Source of the DNA: Myxococcaceae bacterium JPH2 | GTDB taxonomy: Bacteria; Myxococcota; Myxococcia; Myxococcales; Myxococcaceae | DNA length: 64,000 nucleotides | Assembly: GCA_016458225.1 (NCBI GenBank) | Contig: JAEMGR010000015.1 | Span: 1-64,000, forward strand | Reading direction: 5' to 3' | Shown: piece after piece, positions 50,005 to 61,169 of the stretch | Layout: every line of letters starts with the position of its first letter | Position numbering within the stretch: the stretch's first letter is position 1 | Translations under genes and position numbers: made by a program | The notes under the pieces: model-generated | What the model was told of the DNA's origin: nothing | The model's input: the letters and a program-made list of their open reading frames with translations, nothing else | Databases searched by the model: none

Positions 50005-52527
50005 TCACGACGGCAGGTCGACGGTGAAGACGCTCCCGTGACCGGGCAGCGAGCGCAGCATCACCTTGCCCCCCAGCACCGCCGTCAGCTCGCGCACCAG
50101 CGTCAGGCCCAGGCCCACGCCGGGCTTGGACTTGTGGTCGAGCGGCTCCAGGTGTTGGAAGGGCTCGAAGATGCGCGTCTGGGCCTCCACGGGAATCCCC
50201 GGCCCGGTGTCGCGCACCACCAACCGGCGCACATCGGGGACGACCTCCACGGAGACGCGGACGCCGCCGTGCTGCGTATACTTCACCGCGTTGAGCACCA
50301 GGTTGTGCAGCACGAGCTGCACCATGCGCGCGTCCGTGCTCAGCACCACTGGCCCCGGAGGCCGCTCCAGCTCCAGGGTGAGCTGCTTGCGCTCGGCCTC
50401 GGCGCGACACTCCTCGAGCACCTCCTCGGCCACCGCCACCAGGTCCACCGGCCCGCGGCGCACCACGAGCTGTCCCTCCTCCAGTTGCGTGTACTGGAGC
50501 ACCATCTCCACCATGTCCCGCAGACGCGAGGCGGAGCGGCCCATGCGGTCGAACATCTCCGAGGCCCGGGGCGACAGCGGCCCCAGCTCACGCAGGAACG
50601 CGTGCTGCGTCAGGTGCAGCACCGACAAGGGCGTGCGCAGCTCGTGCGACACCAGCCGCAGGAGCGTGCTCTTGGATTCGCTGGCGCGCTCGGCCACCAC
50701 CCGCGCCGCGCTGGTGGACTCCAGCGCCACCTCCAACTGGCGGCGCCGCAACCCCACCTCGCGCGCCAGCTGCACCACGTCCTCCGAGCGCTCGGACACC
50801 TCCGACTGGAGCACCTCGCGCGTGCGCTTGATCACCGCCAGGTTGTGCACGCGCGCCAGCAGCTCCTCGGCGACGAAGGGCTTCACCACGTAGTCCTGCG
50901 CCCCCGCACGCAAGAGTTCCACGCGCATCGCATCGTCGGCGCGCGCGGTGAGCAGCAGCACCGGCGTGCCCGACAGCTCCTCGAACGCGCGCACCTCGCG
51001 CACCAGCCGCTCCCCGCCCATGCGCGGCATCATCACGTCGCTGACGATGACGTCTGGCTTGAGGGCGCGAGCCTTGCTCAGCCCCTCCTCGCCATCCACG
51101 GCGGTCTCCACGCGGAAGTCCGCCGCCAGCGTGTCCGCCACGAAGCGGCGCATCTCGCGCGTGTCCTCCACCACCAGCACGCGGGGCCGGAGCGGATCCT
51201 CCGGTGTCTCGGGCGAGGTCGGCGCATCCTCGCCCAGCTCCCGAGTCGCCGCCGCCGTCTCCCGCGCCACCGCGCCCAGCGCCCTCGCATCCAGCTCCGT
51301 GCGCCCGCGCACGTCCTCGCCCTCGGGCGCGCGCAAGGGCAGCGTCACCACGAAGCGCGCACCGCCTCCAGCCCGGTCCTCCACCAGGATGCGGCCCCCG
51401 TGCAGCACCACGAAGTCTCGCGCGATGGCGAGCCCCAGCCCCGTGCCGCCCAGCACGCTGGCCTCCACCGGCGCGCCCTGGCGGAAGCGCTGGAAGATGA
51501 TCTCCCGCAGCGCCGGCGGCACGCCCGGCCCCGAGTCCTCCACCACCAACTGCGCGGCGCCCTCGCGCGCGGTCAGCTCCACCCGGAGGATGCCGCCGGG
51601 CGGGGTGAACTTCACCGCGTTGGAGAGCAGGTTGAGCACCACGCGCTGGACCTGGTCCGGGTCCACCTGCCCCGGCAGCGCCTCCGGCAGGTCCAGCTGG
51701 AAGTTCAGCGCGCGCTCGGCGATGAGCCCCTGGAAGTTCTCCGCGCACAGGCGCACCAGGGTCGACAGGTCCGCCTCCGCATAGGCCGGCCGCATCATCC
51801 CCGCGTCCAGCTTCGCCACGTCCAGGAGCGAGTTCACGTGCCGCAGCAACACGCGCGCGTTGCGCCGCACCACCTCCAGGTCCTTGCGGTCCGCCGCCGC
51901 CAACCCCTCGCGCTGAATCAATCGCTCCAGCGGCCCCAGGATGAGCGCCAGCGGCGTGCGCAGCTCATGGCTGATGTTGGCGAAGAACTCCGTGCGGTGC
52001 GCGTCCGACTCCTGCAGCCGCCCGTACAACGTCTCCAGCTCCGCCTTGCGAATCTCCAGCTGCGCGCGCCGGTCCTCCGACATGCGCGCAGTCTGTGCCA
52101 CATCCATGATGCGCCCGCGCAGCGGCACCAGGTAGAGACCGGTGGCCACCGAGGCCAGCGCGGTGAGCAGCTTGATGCTCCCCGACAGCCAGTAGGCGGA
52201 GTGCCAGACGTTCCAGACCTCCATCACATGAGTGAGGCCGCACGCCCCGATGAAGACCCCGAACGAGACAATCATTCCGCTGAAGGGCAACCGCCCCCGG
52301 CGCACCAACCGCCACAGCGACAGCGCGATGAACAGATACGCGGCCGCGATGAGGGAGTCCGAGGCGATGTGCAGCCACATCAGCTCGGGCTTCCACAGGT
52401 AGCAGTGCCCGTGAGGCATGAACCACGCGCCGTCGAGCAGCCAGGACAACCCCCCTCCCTCGGCCAACCCGCCCTCCCCTCCACCGGGGCCCAGCAGTTG
52501 GCTGGCGCGTTCGAGCTGGTGACTCAT
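50005..52527 (-). CDS. Hybrid sensor with ethylene-receptor-like membrane domain and two kinase modules
   Basis: 840 residues. Three membrane segments (about 50-72, 84-104, 112-136) match the ETR1-type sensor: an acidic residue in the first (Asp57), and CGLTH with Cys96 and His100 at the end of the second, the residues that bind copper in plant and cyanobacterial ethylene receptors. A coiled linker follows. HisKA 1 has SHELRTP with His187, HATPase 1 is at about 290-400, a receiver has DDE-like ED and phosphoacceptor Asp497 in SDVMMP, HisKA 2 has SHELRTP with His628, and a second HATPase ends the protein. Two complete kinases around one receiver is unusual. No response regulator is adjacent. 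Confidence 0.93.
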   Translation of the reverse strand: MSHQLERASQLLGPGGGEGGLAEGGGLSWLLDGAWFMPHGHCYLWKPELMWLHIASDSLIAAAYLFIALSLWRLVRRGRLPFSGMIVSFGVFIGACGLTHVMEVWNVWHSAYWLSGSIKLLTALASVATGLYLVPLRGRIMDVAQTARMSEDRRAQLEIRKAELETLYGRLQESDAHRTEFFANISHELRTPLALILGPLERLIQREGLAAADRKDLEVVRRNARVLLRHVNSLLDVAKLDAGMMRPAYAEADLSTLVRLCAENFQGLIAERALNFQLDLPEALPGQVDPDQVQRVVLNLLSNAVKFTPPGGILRVELTAREGAAQLVVEDSGPGVPPALREIIFQRFRQGAPVEASVLGGTGLGLAIARDFVVLHGGRILVEDRAGGGARFVVTLPLRAPEGEDVRGRTELDARALGAVARETAAATRELGEDAPTSPETPEDPLRPRVLVVEDTREMRRFVADTLAADFRVETAVDGEEGLSKARALKPDVIVSDVMMPRMGGERLVREVRAFEELSGTPVLLLTARADDAMRVELLRAGAQDYVVKPFVAEELLARVHNLAVIKRTREVLQSEVSERSEDVVQLAREVGLRRRQLEVALESTSAARVVAERASESKSTLLRLVSHELRTPLSVLHLTQHAFLRELGPLSPRASEMFDRMGRSASRLRDMVEMVLQYTQLEEGQLVVRRGPVDLVAVAEEVLEECRAEAERKQLTLELERPPGPVVLSTDARMVQLVLHNLVLNAVKYTQHGGVRVSVEVVPDVRRLVVRDTGPGIPVEAQTRIFEPFQHLEPLDHKSKPGVGLGLTLVRELTAVLGGKVMLRSLPGHGSVFTVDLPS

Positions 52528-52720
52528 CCCTGGTCACTCCCTGGCTGGCCCCTCGCCCCCGCCCACCGGCCACCAGCGTGGGCACATTCCACGCAAATCC
52601 AGCGCCCACCGCCACATTCATGACGCCCCCAGCCCCCCTCCCGAGGCCCAGCCCCCCATCCGCGGGTCCAGCGCAGGACAGTCGCCCGCCGTAGCGAAAT
52701 CAGGTAGACGGCGGCACATC

Positions 52721-53443
52721 ATGCTCGTGTCACTCGTCATCCCCGTTTACAACGAGATTCCCACCCTGGCGGAAATCCTCCGTCGCTGCGCTGCCGTGGA
52801 CTTCCCCAAGGAGCTGGTCCTCGTGGACGACTGCTCCAAGGACGGGAGCCGGGAGTTCCTCCAGCAGCTGTCCGAGCAGGGCCTGGGGATGCTGGGCGCC
52901 ACGCCGCAGAACCGCAACGAGCTGCGGGTGCTGTTCCAGGAGAAGAACCAGGGCAAGGGCGCGGCGCTGCGTCGGGGCTTCGCCGAAGCCACCGGGGACA
53001 TCATCCTCGTGCAGGACGCGGACCTGGAATACGACCCGCGCGACATCCCCCGCGTCATCCAGCCCATCATCGACGGCGAAGCGGATGTCGTCTTTGGCAG
53101 CCGCTTCATCGGCTCGCCGCGGCGCGTGCTGTATTACTGGCACACCGTGCTCAACAACCTGCTCACCACGCTCTCCAACATGACGAGCGGGCTGAACCTC
53201 ACGGACATGGAGACCTGTTACAAGGCCTTCCGCACCGAGGTCCTGCGCAACGTCAACGTGGAGGAGGACCGCTTCGGCTTCGAGCCGGAAATCACCGCCA
53301 AGGTGGCTCGCGGTGGCTGGCGCGTCTTCGAGGTGCCCATCAGCTACCACGGGCGCACCTACGAGGAGGGCAAGAAGATTGGCTGGAAGGACGGCGTGCG
53401 CGCCCTCTACGCCATCGCGAAGTACTCGGTGAAGCGAAGCTAG
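52721..53443 (+). CDS. Family 2 glycosyltransferase (dolichol-phosphate-mannose-synthase-like)
   Basis: 240 residues, GT-A fold. VIPVYNEIPTLAEIL at the N-terminus, DDCSKDGS for UDP/GDP binding, KGAALRRGF, the DxD-type motif in VQDADLEYDPRDIP, and GSRFIG. The final part, TCYKAFR then EPEITAKVARGGWRVFEVPISYHGR, is typical of DPM1/polyprenyl-phosphate hexose synthases. No C-terminal membrane helices. It would transfer a sugar to a lipid phosphate on the inner face of the membrane. It lies upstream of the CmpB-like gene by 68 bp. Confidence 0.92.
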   Translation: MLVSLVIPVYNEIPTLAEILRRCAAVDFPKELVLVDDCSKDGSREFLQQLSEQGLGMLGATPQNRNELRVLFQEKNQGKGAALRRGFAEATGDIILVQDADLEYDPRDIPRVIQPIIDGEADVVFGSRFIGSPRRVLYYWHTVLNNLLTTLSNMTSGLNLTDMETCYKAFRTEVLRNVNVEEDRFGFEPEITAKVARGGWRVFEVPISYHGRTYEEGKKIGWKDGVRALYAIAKYSVKRS

Positions 53444-53511
53444 ACACCCGGGTGTCGCGAGGGCCCCTCCCGCCCGAGCGTCCACTGGACGACACCGCCG
53501 GGGCGGGCTCC

Positions 53512-55339
<1,828 letters not shown>

Positions 55340-55363
55340 AGTCTTTCCCTGTCGTGGCACAAC

Positions 55364-55400
55364 ATCGGCGCCGGGCCTCGCAGGCCGGCGCCGATTGTCT
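55364..55400 (+). terminator. Strong intrinsic terminator after mreB
   Basis: ATCGGCGCCGG (55364-55374) and CCGGCGCCGAT (55385-55395) are perfect 11-bp arms around a 10-nt loop, followed by TGTCT and then TT. It lies 25 bp past the mreB stop. Confidence 0.85.
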
Positions 55401-55444
55401 TTGCGGGCATTCTCCCTGAGTGCGCGTTCGCTACACTCAAGGGC

Positions 55445-56413
55445 ATGTCCCTGCCCTGGCTCTCCGCGGCTGAAACCGTTGCGTGTCTGCCTTATCCCGG
55501 CTTGGTGCGCGCGCTCGACGCGATGCTCGGGGAGCTGCGCGAGGGCCGCGCGCACGCGCCGCCGAGGCTGGCGGTGGACCTGCCGGGCGGGACGTTGCTG
55601 GTGATGCCCGCCACGAACGAGCGGGTGGCCATCACCAAGCTGGTGACGGTGCACGCGGACAATCCCTCCCGAGGACTCAAAGCCATCCAAGCCGAGGTGC
55701 TCGTATTGGATGCGGCCACGGGAGCGCGCCGGCTGGTGCTCGATGGCGCCACGGTCACCGCGCGCCGCACCGCCGCCGTGACGCTGCTGGCCGCCCAGCG
55801 CCTCGCACCCAGGCCCGACGATGACCTGCTGCTCGTGGGCGCCGGAGTGCAGGCCCGAGCCCATGCGGAGGCCTTCCTCGCTGCGAGAAGCACCAGGCGC
55901 GTGGTCATCCACTCCCGTTCACCGGGCCCGGCGGAGGCCCTGGCGAGGCATCTGCGCGAGCAAGGGGCGCACGTGGAGGTAGAGCCACGAGCCAGCGCCC
56001 TCCCCGAGGTCCTGGAGCGCGTGGGGCTGGTCGTCACCGCCACCACGAGCCATGCGCCCGTGCTGCCGGACCTGGACGCGGGCTGCTGGCGAGGACGGCA
56101 CTTCGTCGCGGCCATCGGAGCCTTCCGTCCGGAGATGCGAGAGCTGCCCTCAGGCTTGGTGCGGCTCGCCGCGGACCACGAGCGCCTGCGCGTGGACACG
56201 CTCTTCGGAGTGAAGGACGAAGCGGGGGACCTGATCCAAGCCCATGTGGACTGGGAGCGAGTGCGTGCGCTCCAGGACATCGCCCCCCTACGCGACCATC
56301 CGCACGCGCCCGTGGTCTTCAAGAGCGTGGGCTACGCATGCTGGGACCTCGCCGCGAGCCTCCTCGCGCTGGAGACCCATGCACAGACAATCTCGGCGGA
56401 GGGAGCCCGGTAA
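55445..56413 (+). CDS. Ornithine cyclodeaminase/mu-crystallin family protein
   Basis: 322 residues. The N-terminal dimerisation region and the ITKLVTVHADNPSRGL segment, with Lys in the substrate site, are typical. The Rossmann part starts at LLVGAGVQARAHAEAFLA with GxGxxA. The later VVTATTSHAPVLP and VAAIGAFRPEMREL regions are characteristic. Members deaminate ornithine to proline or reduce cyclic imino acids such as pyrroline-2-carboxylate; the sequence fits the reductase side as well as the cyclodeaminase, and I cannot choose. NAD(P)-dependent, cytoplasmic. Confidence 0.88.
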   Translation: MSLPWLSAAETVACLPYPGLVRALDAMLGELREGRAHAPPRLAVDLPGGTLLVMPATNERVAITKLVTVHADNPSRGLKAIQAEVLVLDAATGARRLVLDGATVTARRTAAVTLLAAQRLAPRPDDDLLLVGAGVQARAHAEAFLAARSTRRVVIHSRSPGPAEALARHLREQGAHVEVEPRASALPEVLERVGLVVTATTSHAPVLPDLDAGCWRGRHFVAAIGAFRPEMRELPSGLVRLAADHERLRVDTLFGVKDEAGDLIQAHVDWERVRALQDIAPLRDHPHAPVVFKSVGYACWDLAASLLALETHAQTISAEGAR

Positions 56414-56431
56414 GGAATCTCGCCAGCGCCT

Positions 56432-57043
56432 TCAAACAATCGCGCGCCGCACAGCCGGGCGCTGGGCGTGCCGCATGACGTACTCCACCAAAGGAGGATG
56501 CTGGGTGAGCAGCATCAACCTGTTCGCGAGATGAAGAATGGACGCGAGCGCGATGTCCGCGGTGGTGAACGAGGCTCCGACGATGTTCTCGCGCCCCCCC
56601 AGGCCCGCGAGGATCATGTCGAGCACCTTCACCAAGCGCTCCCGGTGTCTCGCGAGTTCCTCCGGCGAGCGCGGGCTTACCGATGGGTCCTCGGACGATT
56701 GCGCGTCCCAATAGAACTCGAGCACCACGGGTTCGAGGACCCCGTCCACGAACGCCAACCACTGGTAATAGCGGGCACGCTCTGGAGTGCCCAACCGTGG
56801 GGACAGGGCCTTCTCCGGGAACATGTCTGTCAAATGGAGACAGCAGGCCATGGGCCCCAGCAACGTGAGGTCTCCATCCACGAGGGCAGGGAGTTCGCCC
56901 AGCGGGTGGACCGCCAGATAGTCGGGAGCAAGGTTCTCTTTCTGGGAAAGGTCGACGCGCGCCAATTCGTAAGGCACACCAATCTCCTCGAGCAGCCAAC
57001 GGACACGGGTCGCACGGCTTCGAGGGGCAAAGTACAGCTTCAT
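56432..57043 (-). CDS. Glutathione S-transferase
   Basis: 203 residues from the ATG at 57043, which has GGAG 7 nt upstream; a GTG two codons earlier is possible. The N-terminal thioredoxin-like domain has KLYFAPRSRATRVRWLLEE and the conserved cis-Pro in LGELPALVDGD, followed by the helical C-terminal domain (about 88-203) with TTADIALASIL. No catalytic Ser/Cys/Tyr can be assigned confidently. It is divergent from the LysR gene at 57145 and probably regulated by it. Confidence 0.9.
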   Translation of the reverse strand: MKLYFAPRSRATRVRWLLEEIGVPYELARVDLSQKENLAPDYLAVHPLGELPALVDGDLTLLGPMACCLHLTDMFPEKALSPRLGTPERARYYQWLAFVDGVLEPVVLEFYWDAQSSEDPSVSPRSPEELARHRERLVKVLDMILAGLGGRENIVGASFTTADIALASILHLANRLMLLTQHPPLVEYVMRHAQRPAVRRAIV

Positions 57044-57093
57044 GTGCACGCTCCTGGGATTGAACGAGCGCCAAGGTGACGTGGCCGAGCCGT

Positions 57094-57129
57094 CCTGACA
57101 ATGCGCCCTTCTCCGAACACATTGTCAGG
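57094..57129. promoter_or_regulatory. Long inverted repeat between gst and lysR genes
   Basis: CCTGACAATG (57094-57103) and CATTGTCAGG (57120-57129) are perfect 10-bp arms separated by 16 bp. The dyad lies between the divergent starts at 57043 and 57145 and is a likely binding site for the LysR-family product. Confidence 0.7.
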
Positions 57130-57144
57130 TTAAACTTGACGACC

Positions 57145-58041
57145 ATGATCTCCCCCGCCGACATGATGCTCTTCGTCACCGTGGTCCGAGCGGAGAGCTT
57201 CACGCGAGCCGCGAGCCAGCTCGGCATCACGAAACAGACCGTCAGCGAGCGCATTGGCAATCTGGAGAAACGGCTCGGGGTGCGCCTCCTCGAACGAACG
57301 ACGCGACGCCTGAGACCCACCGGAGCCGGAGTGACGTACTACGAGCGCTGCTCCGCCATCGCCGCGCAGATCGAAGAAGCAAACAGCGAAATACAGCAGC
57401 GGCAGGATGAACCTTCAGGACTGCTGAGAATCGCTTCGCCGTCGCTCTACGGGCGGCGCTTTCTGACGCCCGTGATTGCGAACTATCTGGTCCGCCATCC
57501 GCAGGCGCGCGTGGAGCTGGTCCTGGCGAATCGGCGCATCCACCTCATCGAAGAGGGACTGGACCTGGCGATTCATATCGGGCCACTCGACGATTCGTCG
57601 CTCGTGGCGAAGAAGCTCGCCGAGATTCCGTTCCACTTCGTCGCGAGCCCCCGCTACCTGTCGAAGTACGGAACCCCGAGCCCCAAGGACCTCGGCTCCG
57701 CGCGCTGCATTGGCATCGGAGCGTTCGAGACATGGGAGGCCGCGGGAGTGAAGACTCGAATCGATCCGGTCCTGACGCTGAATGACCTGGAACTCGCCTG
57801 CGAGGCAGCGCTGGCCGGGGTCGGTATCGCGAGAGTCCCAGTCCCGCTCATCCGAGAAGCCGTCCAAGACGGCCGCCTGAAGGTCCTCTTCGGCCCCAAG
57901 CCCGCGATGATGCGAGCCATTCACGCCGTCTACCCAAGCCGTACAAACCTCCCAGCCAAGGTCCGAGTCTTCCTAGACGCCCTGACAGTCCTCACCGAAC
58001 CGGAACCACCACTCGTCCCAAATCCGAGACGAAAGCGCTAG
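57145..58041 (+). CDS. LysR-family transcriptional regulator
   Basis: 298 residues from the ATG at 57145. Residues 5-65 are the winged helix with AESFTRAASQLGITKQTVSE and IGNLEKRLGVRLLERTTRR. Residues 90-295 are the effector-binding domain. It resembles the PecT/YafC-like subgroup (IRLNDLELACEAALAGVGIA is similar to the usual segment). It is divergent from the GST gene, with the inverted repeat between them. Codon use is slightly less G+C-biased than in most of the window. Confidence 0.93.
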   Translation: MISPADMMLFVTVVRAESFTRAASQLGITKQTVSERIGNLEKRLGVRLLERTTRRLRPTGAGVTYYERCSAIAAQIEEANSEIQQRQDEPSGLLRIASPSLYGRRFLTPVIANYLVRHPQARVELVLANRRIHLIEEGLDLAIHIGPLDDSSLVAKKLAEIPFHFVASPRYLSKYGTPSPKDLGSARCIGIGAFETWEAAGVKTRIDPVLTLNDLELACEAALAGVGIARVPVPLIREAVQDGRLKVLFGPKPAMMRAIHAVYPSRTNLPAKVRVFLDALTVLTEPEPPLVPNPRRKR

Positions 58042-58145
58042 CAAGCCCGCAGGCCCAATCTGAAGCAAGAACCTACAGGCACACGAAAGCCATTCAACCT
58101 ATGGTCCGCGAAGCGCAGGCAAACCGTCCTGCCCAGGAGAAACTG

Positions 58146-58694
58146 ATGCGTTCGAGTCGAAGGTCCTGGTTCGCCATGCTGGCGTTGTTGTCGCCGATGG
58201 GGCTGCAAGCCGCGGAGCCCCAATTGAACGCGGAGCAGGCGTTCCACCAACTGACGACCCTGGTGGGGATCTGGGAAGGAAAGTTCGAGGACGGCCGACC
58301 GCACAGCGTGACGTACCGCCTCACAGCGGGAGGCACCACGCTCGTTGAGACCTGGGCGCTCGGACCCGGACGCGAGTCCCTGACGCTCTACCATCTGGAC
58401 GGCGACGCCCTGGTAGCGGACCACTATTGCCCGCAAGGCAACACACCCCGCCTCCAGCTTGCGAAGGGAAGCAGCACGGACAAGCTGTCCTTCGTCTTCC
58501 GAGATGGGACGAACTTGCAGATCAAAGACAAGTCACACCAGCACGCATTCTGGGTGTCCCTAGGCGGGAAGGACTCGTTCATCCGAAGCGAGACCTACGT
58601 GAAGAACGGCACCACGCCAGCAGAGTTGCAGCAAGCCACCCCAGACAAGCCCATCACGTACCACCGGGTGACCCAACCCGCCCCAAAGCCCTGA
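58146..58694 (+). CDS. Secreted protein of unknown function
   Basis: 182 residues. AGGAG precedes the ATG at 58146. Residues 1-22 are a signal peptide ending in LQA. The mature part looks like a small lipocalin-like or DUF1579-type barrel: LTTLVGIWEGKFEDGRP, YRLTAGGTTLVETWALG, ESLTLYHLDGDALVADHYC and SFVFRDGTNLQIKD. No active-site residues can be named. It ends 51 bp before the trailer end of the CRISPR array. Confidence 0.75.
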   Translation: MRSSRRSWFAMLALLSPMGLQAAEPQLNAEQAFHQLTTLVGIWEGKFEDGRPHSVTYRLTAGGTTLVETWALGPGRESLTLYHLDGDALVADHYCPQGNTPRLQLAKGSSTDKLSFVFRDGTNLQIKDKSHQHAFWVSLGGKDSFIRSETYVKNGTTPAELQQATPDKPITYHRVTQPAPKP

Positions 58695-58745
58695 GTCGCA
58701 TCGTCAGGAGCCACGAACAAAGCGACCACTCAGTCGCGCCTTGAC

Positions 58746-58782
58746 GTATCAACTCACGCTCCTCGCGGACACGAGGAGCGAC
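58746..58782 (-). repeat. Degenerate trailer-end CRISPR repeat
   Basis: Compared with the consensus, this repeat has A for T at its third base and T for C at its ninth base (plus-strand reading GTATCAACTCACG). It is the one furthest from the leader. Confidence 0.9.
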
Positions 58783-59554
58783 ACAATGAGCACCTCCGGG
58801 CGCAAGGCATCGGGGTTTCAACCCACGCTCCTCGCGGACACGAGGAGCGACACTCCATCCTCGACCAAGAGCCGGAACATAGCCCGTTTCAACCCACGCT
58901 CCTCGCGGACACGAGGAGCGACGCGCCGATGGTGCTCGCGCTACTCGCCGGGCGGTTTCAACCCACGCTCCTCGCGGACACGAGGAGCGACCCTTTTGAA
59001 TTTGGTCGTAGGCGTTCTGACCAAGTTTCAACCCACGCTCCTCGCGGACACGAGGAGCGACTCTTCCGCTCATGCGCGCCACGCAGCGGGCGGTTTCAAC
59101 CCACGCTCCTCGCGGACACGAGGAGCGACTCCCGTCATACCGTCGGCCTTGGCGCGGTCCAGGTTTCAACCCACGCTCCTCGCGGACACGAGGAGCGACA
59201 GCCCCAGCTCATTCGCAGCCCGGCGCATGGTTTGTTTCAACCCACGCTCCTCGCGGACACGAGGAGCGACTCCCACCACCCATCGCCCAACGATTCTTGG
59301 ACTGTTTCAACCCACGCTCCTCGCGGACACGAGGAGCGACCGGGTGGCTGGCCGTGCAGATTCGACTCGCCAAGGTTTCAACCCACGCTCCTCGCGGACA
59401 CGAGGAGCGACTTGTTGTCGCGCGGAATGAGCGAATGACTTGTTGAGTTTCAACCCACGCTCCTCGCGGACACGAGGAGCGACGCCGCGCCTCGTCTCGC
59501 TCCTCCTGGACGCGACGGTTTCAACCCACGCTCCTCGCGGACACGAGGAGCGAC

Positions 59555-60008
59555 GCCCCGCCCAGTCCAACGCCTGGGTGATAGCCTGGTTTCAACCCAC
59601 GCTCCTTGCGGACACGAGGAGCGACATGAACTCGTCAACCGCACCGCGCATGTCGAGGTTTCAACCCACGCTCCTCGCGGACACGAGGAGCGACGGGCCT
59701 CTGGCGAGCCTCACCGCATATTCCGCGGTTTCAACCCACGCTCCTCGCGGACACGCGGAGCGACGCCCCGCCCAGTCCAACGCCTGGGTGATAGCCTGGT
59801 TTCAACCCACGCTCCTTGCGGACACGAGGAGCGACATGAACTCGTCAACCGCACCGCGCATGTCGAGGTTTCAACCCACGCTCCTCGCGGACACGAGGAG
59901 CGACCTCCAGGACTACGGGATGGGGACGTCGCCAGTGGGTTTCAACCCACGCTCCTCGCGGACACGAGGAGCGACTGGCCTCTGGCGAGCCTCACCGCAT
60001 ATTCCGCG
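59555..60008 (-). repeat. Segmental duplication in the CRISPR array, block 1
   Basis: The spacers at 59555-59588 and 59626-59657 recur exactly at 59765-59798 and 59836-59867. The repeat between them (59589 and 59799) carries the same rare C-to-T change in both copies, so the spacers and repeat were copied together. The spacer at 59695-59727 recurs at 59976-60008 with its first base changed, after one unrelated spacer (59905-59938). Confidence 0.92.
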
Positions 60009-60468
60009 GTTTCAACCCACGCTCCTCGCGGACACGAGGAGCGACTAGCGCCATTCACCAGCACGAGGGACTGGCGAAGTTTCAACCCACGCTCCTCGCG
60101 GACACGAGGAGCGACCCTGGAGGAGCTGTCGCCTCATTTCCTCGGTGATGTTTCAACCCACGCTCCTCGCGGACACGAGGAGCGACATCCACGGGCGATC
60201 GGCCGTGAAGGAGCCAGTCCAGTTTCAACCCACGCTCCTCGCGGACACGAGGAGCGACCAGTTCCGCGCACGACTGGCAGCCACTCATCAGTTTCAACCC
60301 ACGCTCCTCGCGGACACGAGGAGCGACCATGGAGTCAAGGACTACTCCTCGGTCCCCTCCTGTTTCAACCCACGCTCCTCGCGGACACGAGGAGCGACAT
60401 GGAGCCAAACCAAGATGCCAGCCGATATCAAGTTTCAACCCACGCTCCTCGCGGACACGAGGAGCGAC

Positions 60469-60778
60469 CATGTCGCTCGGAAGTCCTTGAGCATTCTGCC
60501 GGTTTCAACCCACGCTCCTCGCGGACACGAGGAGCGACTATCCGGGCCTGATTCATCAGTGCTTCGAGCAGTTTCAACCCACGCTCCTCGCGGACACGAG
60601 GAGCGACTATCCGGGCCTGATTCATCAGTGCTTCGAGCAGTTTCAACCCACGCTCCTCGCGGACACGAGGAGCGACCATGTCGCTCGGAAGTCCTTGAGC
60701 ATTCTGCCGGTTTCAACCCACGCTCCTCGCGGACACGAGGAGCGACTATCAGGGCCTGATTCATCAGTGCTTCGAGCA
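60469..60778 (-). repeat. Spacer duplications in the CRISPR array, block 2
   Basis: Five consecutive spacers use two sequences. The spacers at 60469-60501 and 60677-60709 are identical. The spacers at 60539-60570 and 60608-60639 are identical, and the one at 60747-60778 differs from them by one base (C to A at its fifth base). Confidence 0.92.
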
Positions 60779-61169
60779 GTTTCAACCCACGCTCCTCGCG
60801 GACACGAGGAGCGACCGTCGCTGTTCCCGCGCGGGAGTCAGGCGCTGTCGTTTCAACCCACGCTCCTCGCGGACACGAGGAGCGACATCCGCAGGATGGC
60901 GAACCCGGTGCCGCGGCGCGCGTTTCAACCCACGCTCCTCGCGGACACGAGGAGCGACAACCGCCAGCCTCGTGGAAGCGAACGTGACCGCGTTTCAACC
61001 CACGCTCCTCGCGGACACGAGGAGCGACCTGATGCCCAGTACGCGCGCTACAAGCCCGTGGAGTTTCAACCCACGCTCCTCGCGGACACGAGGAGCGACT
61101 GCCGGTGATGTCCATGTTCGCCATGTTCTTACGTTTCAACCCACGCTCCTCGCGGACACGAGGAGCGAC

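Noticed and set aside
46703-50041. A plus-strand open frame of about 1110 codons
   Set aside because: It is antisense to dapE, the ChrR-like gene, dapD and a small gene, with low-complexity His/Arg/Ala composition.
50038-52623. A plus-strand open frame of about 860 codons
   Set aside because: Antisense to the double-kinase hybrid sensor, which has clear domains.
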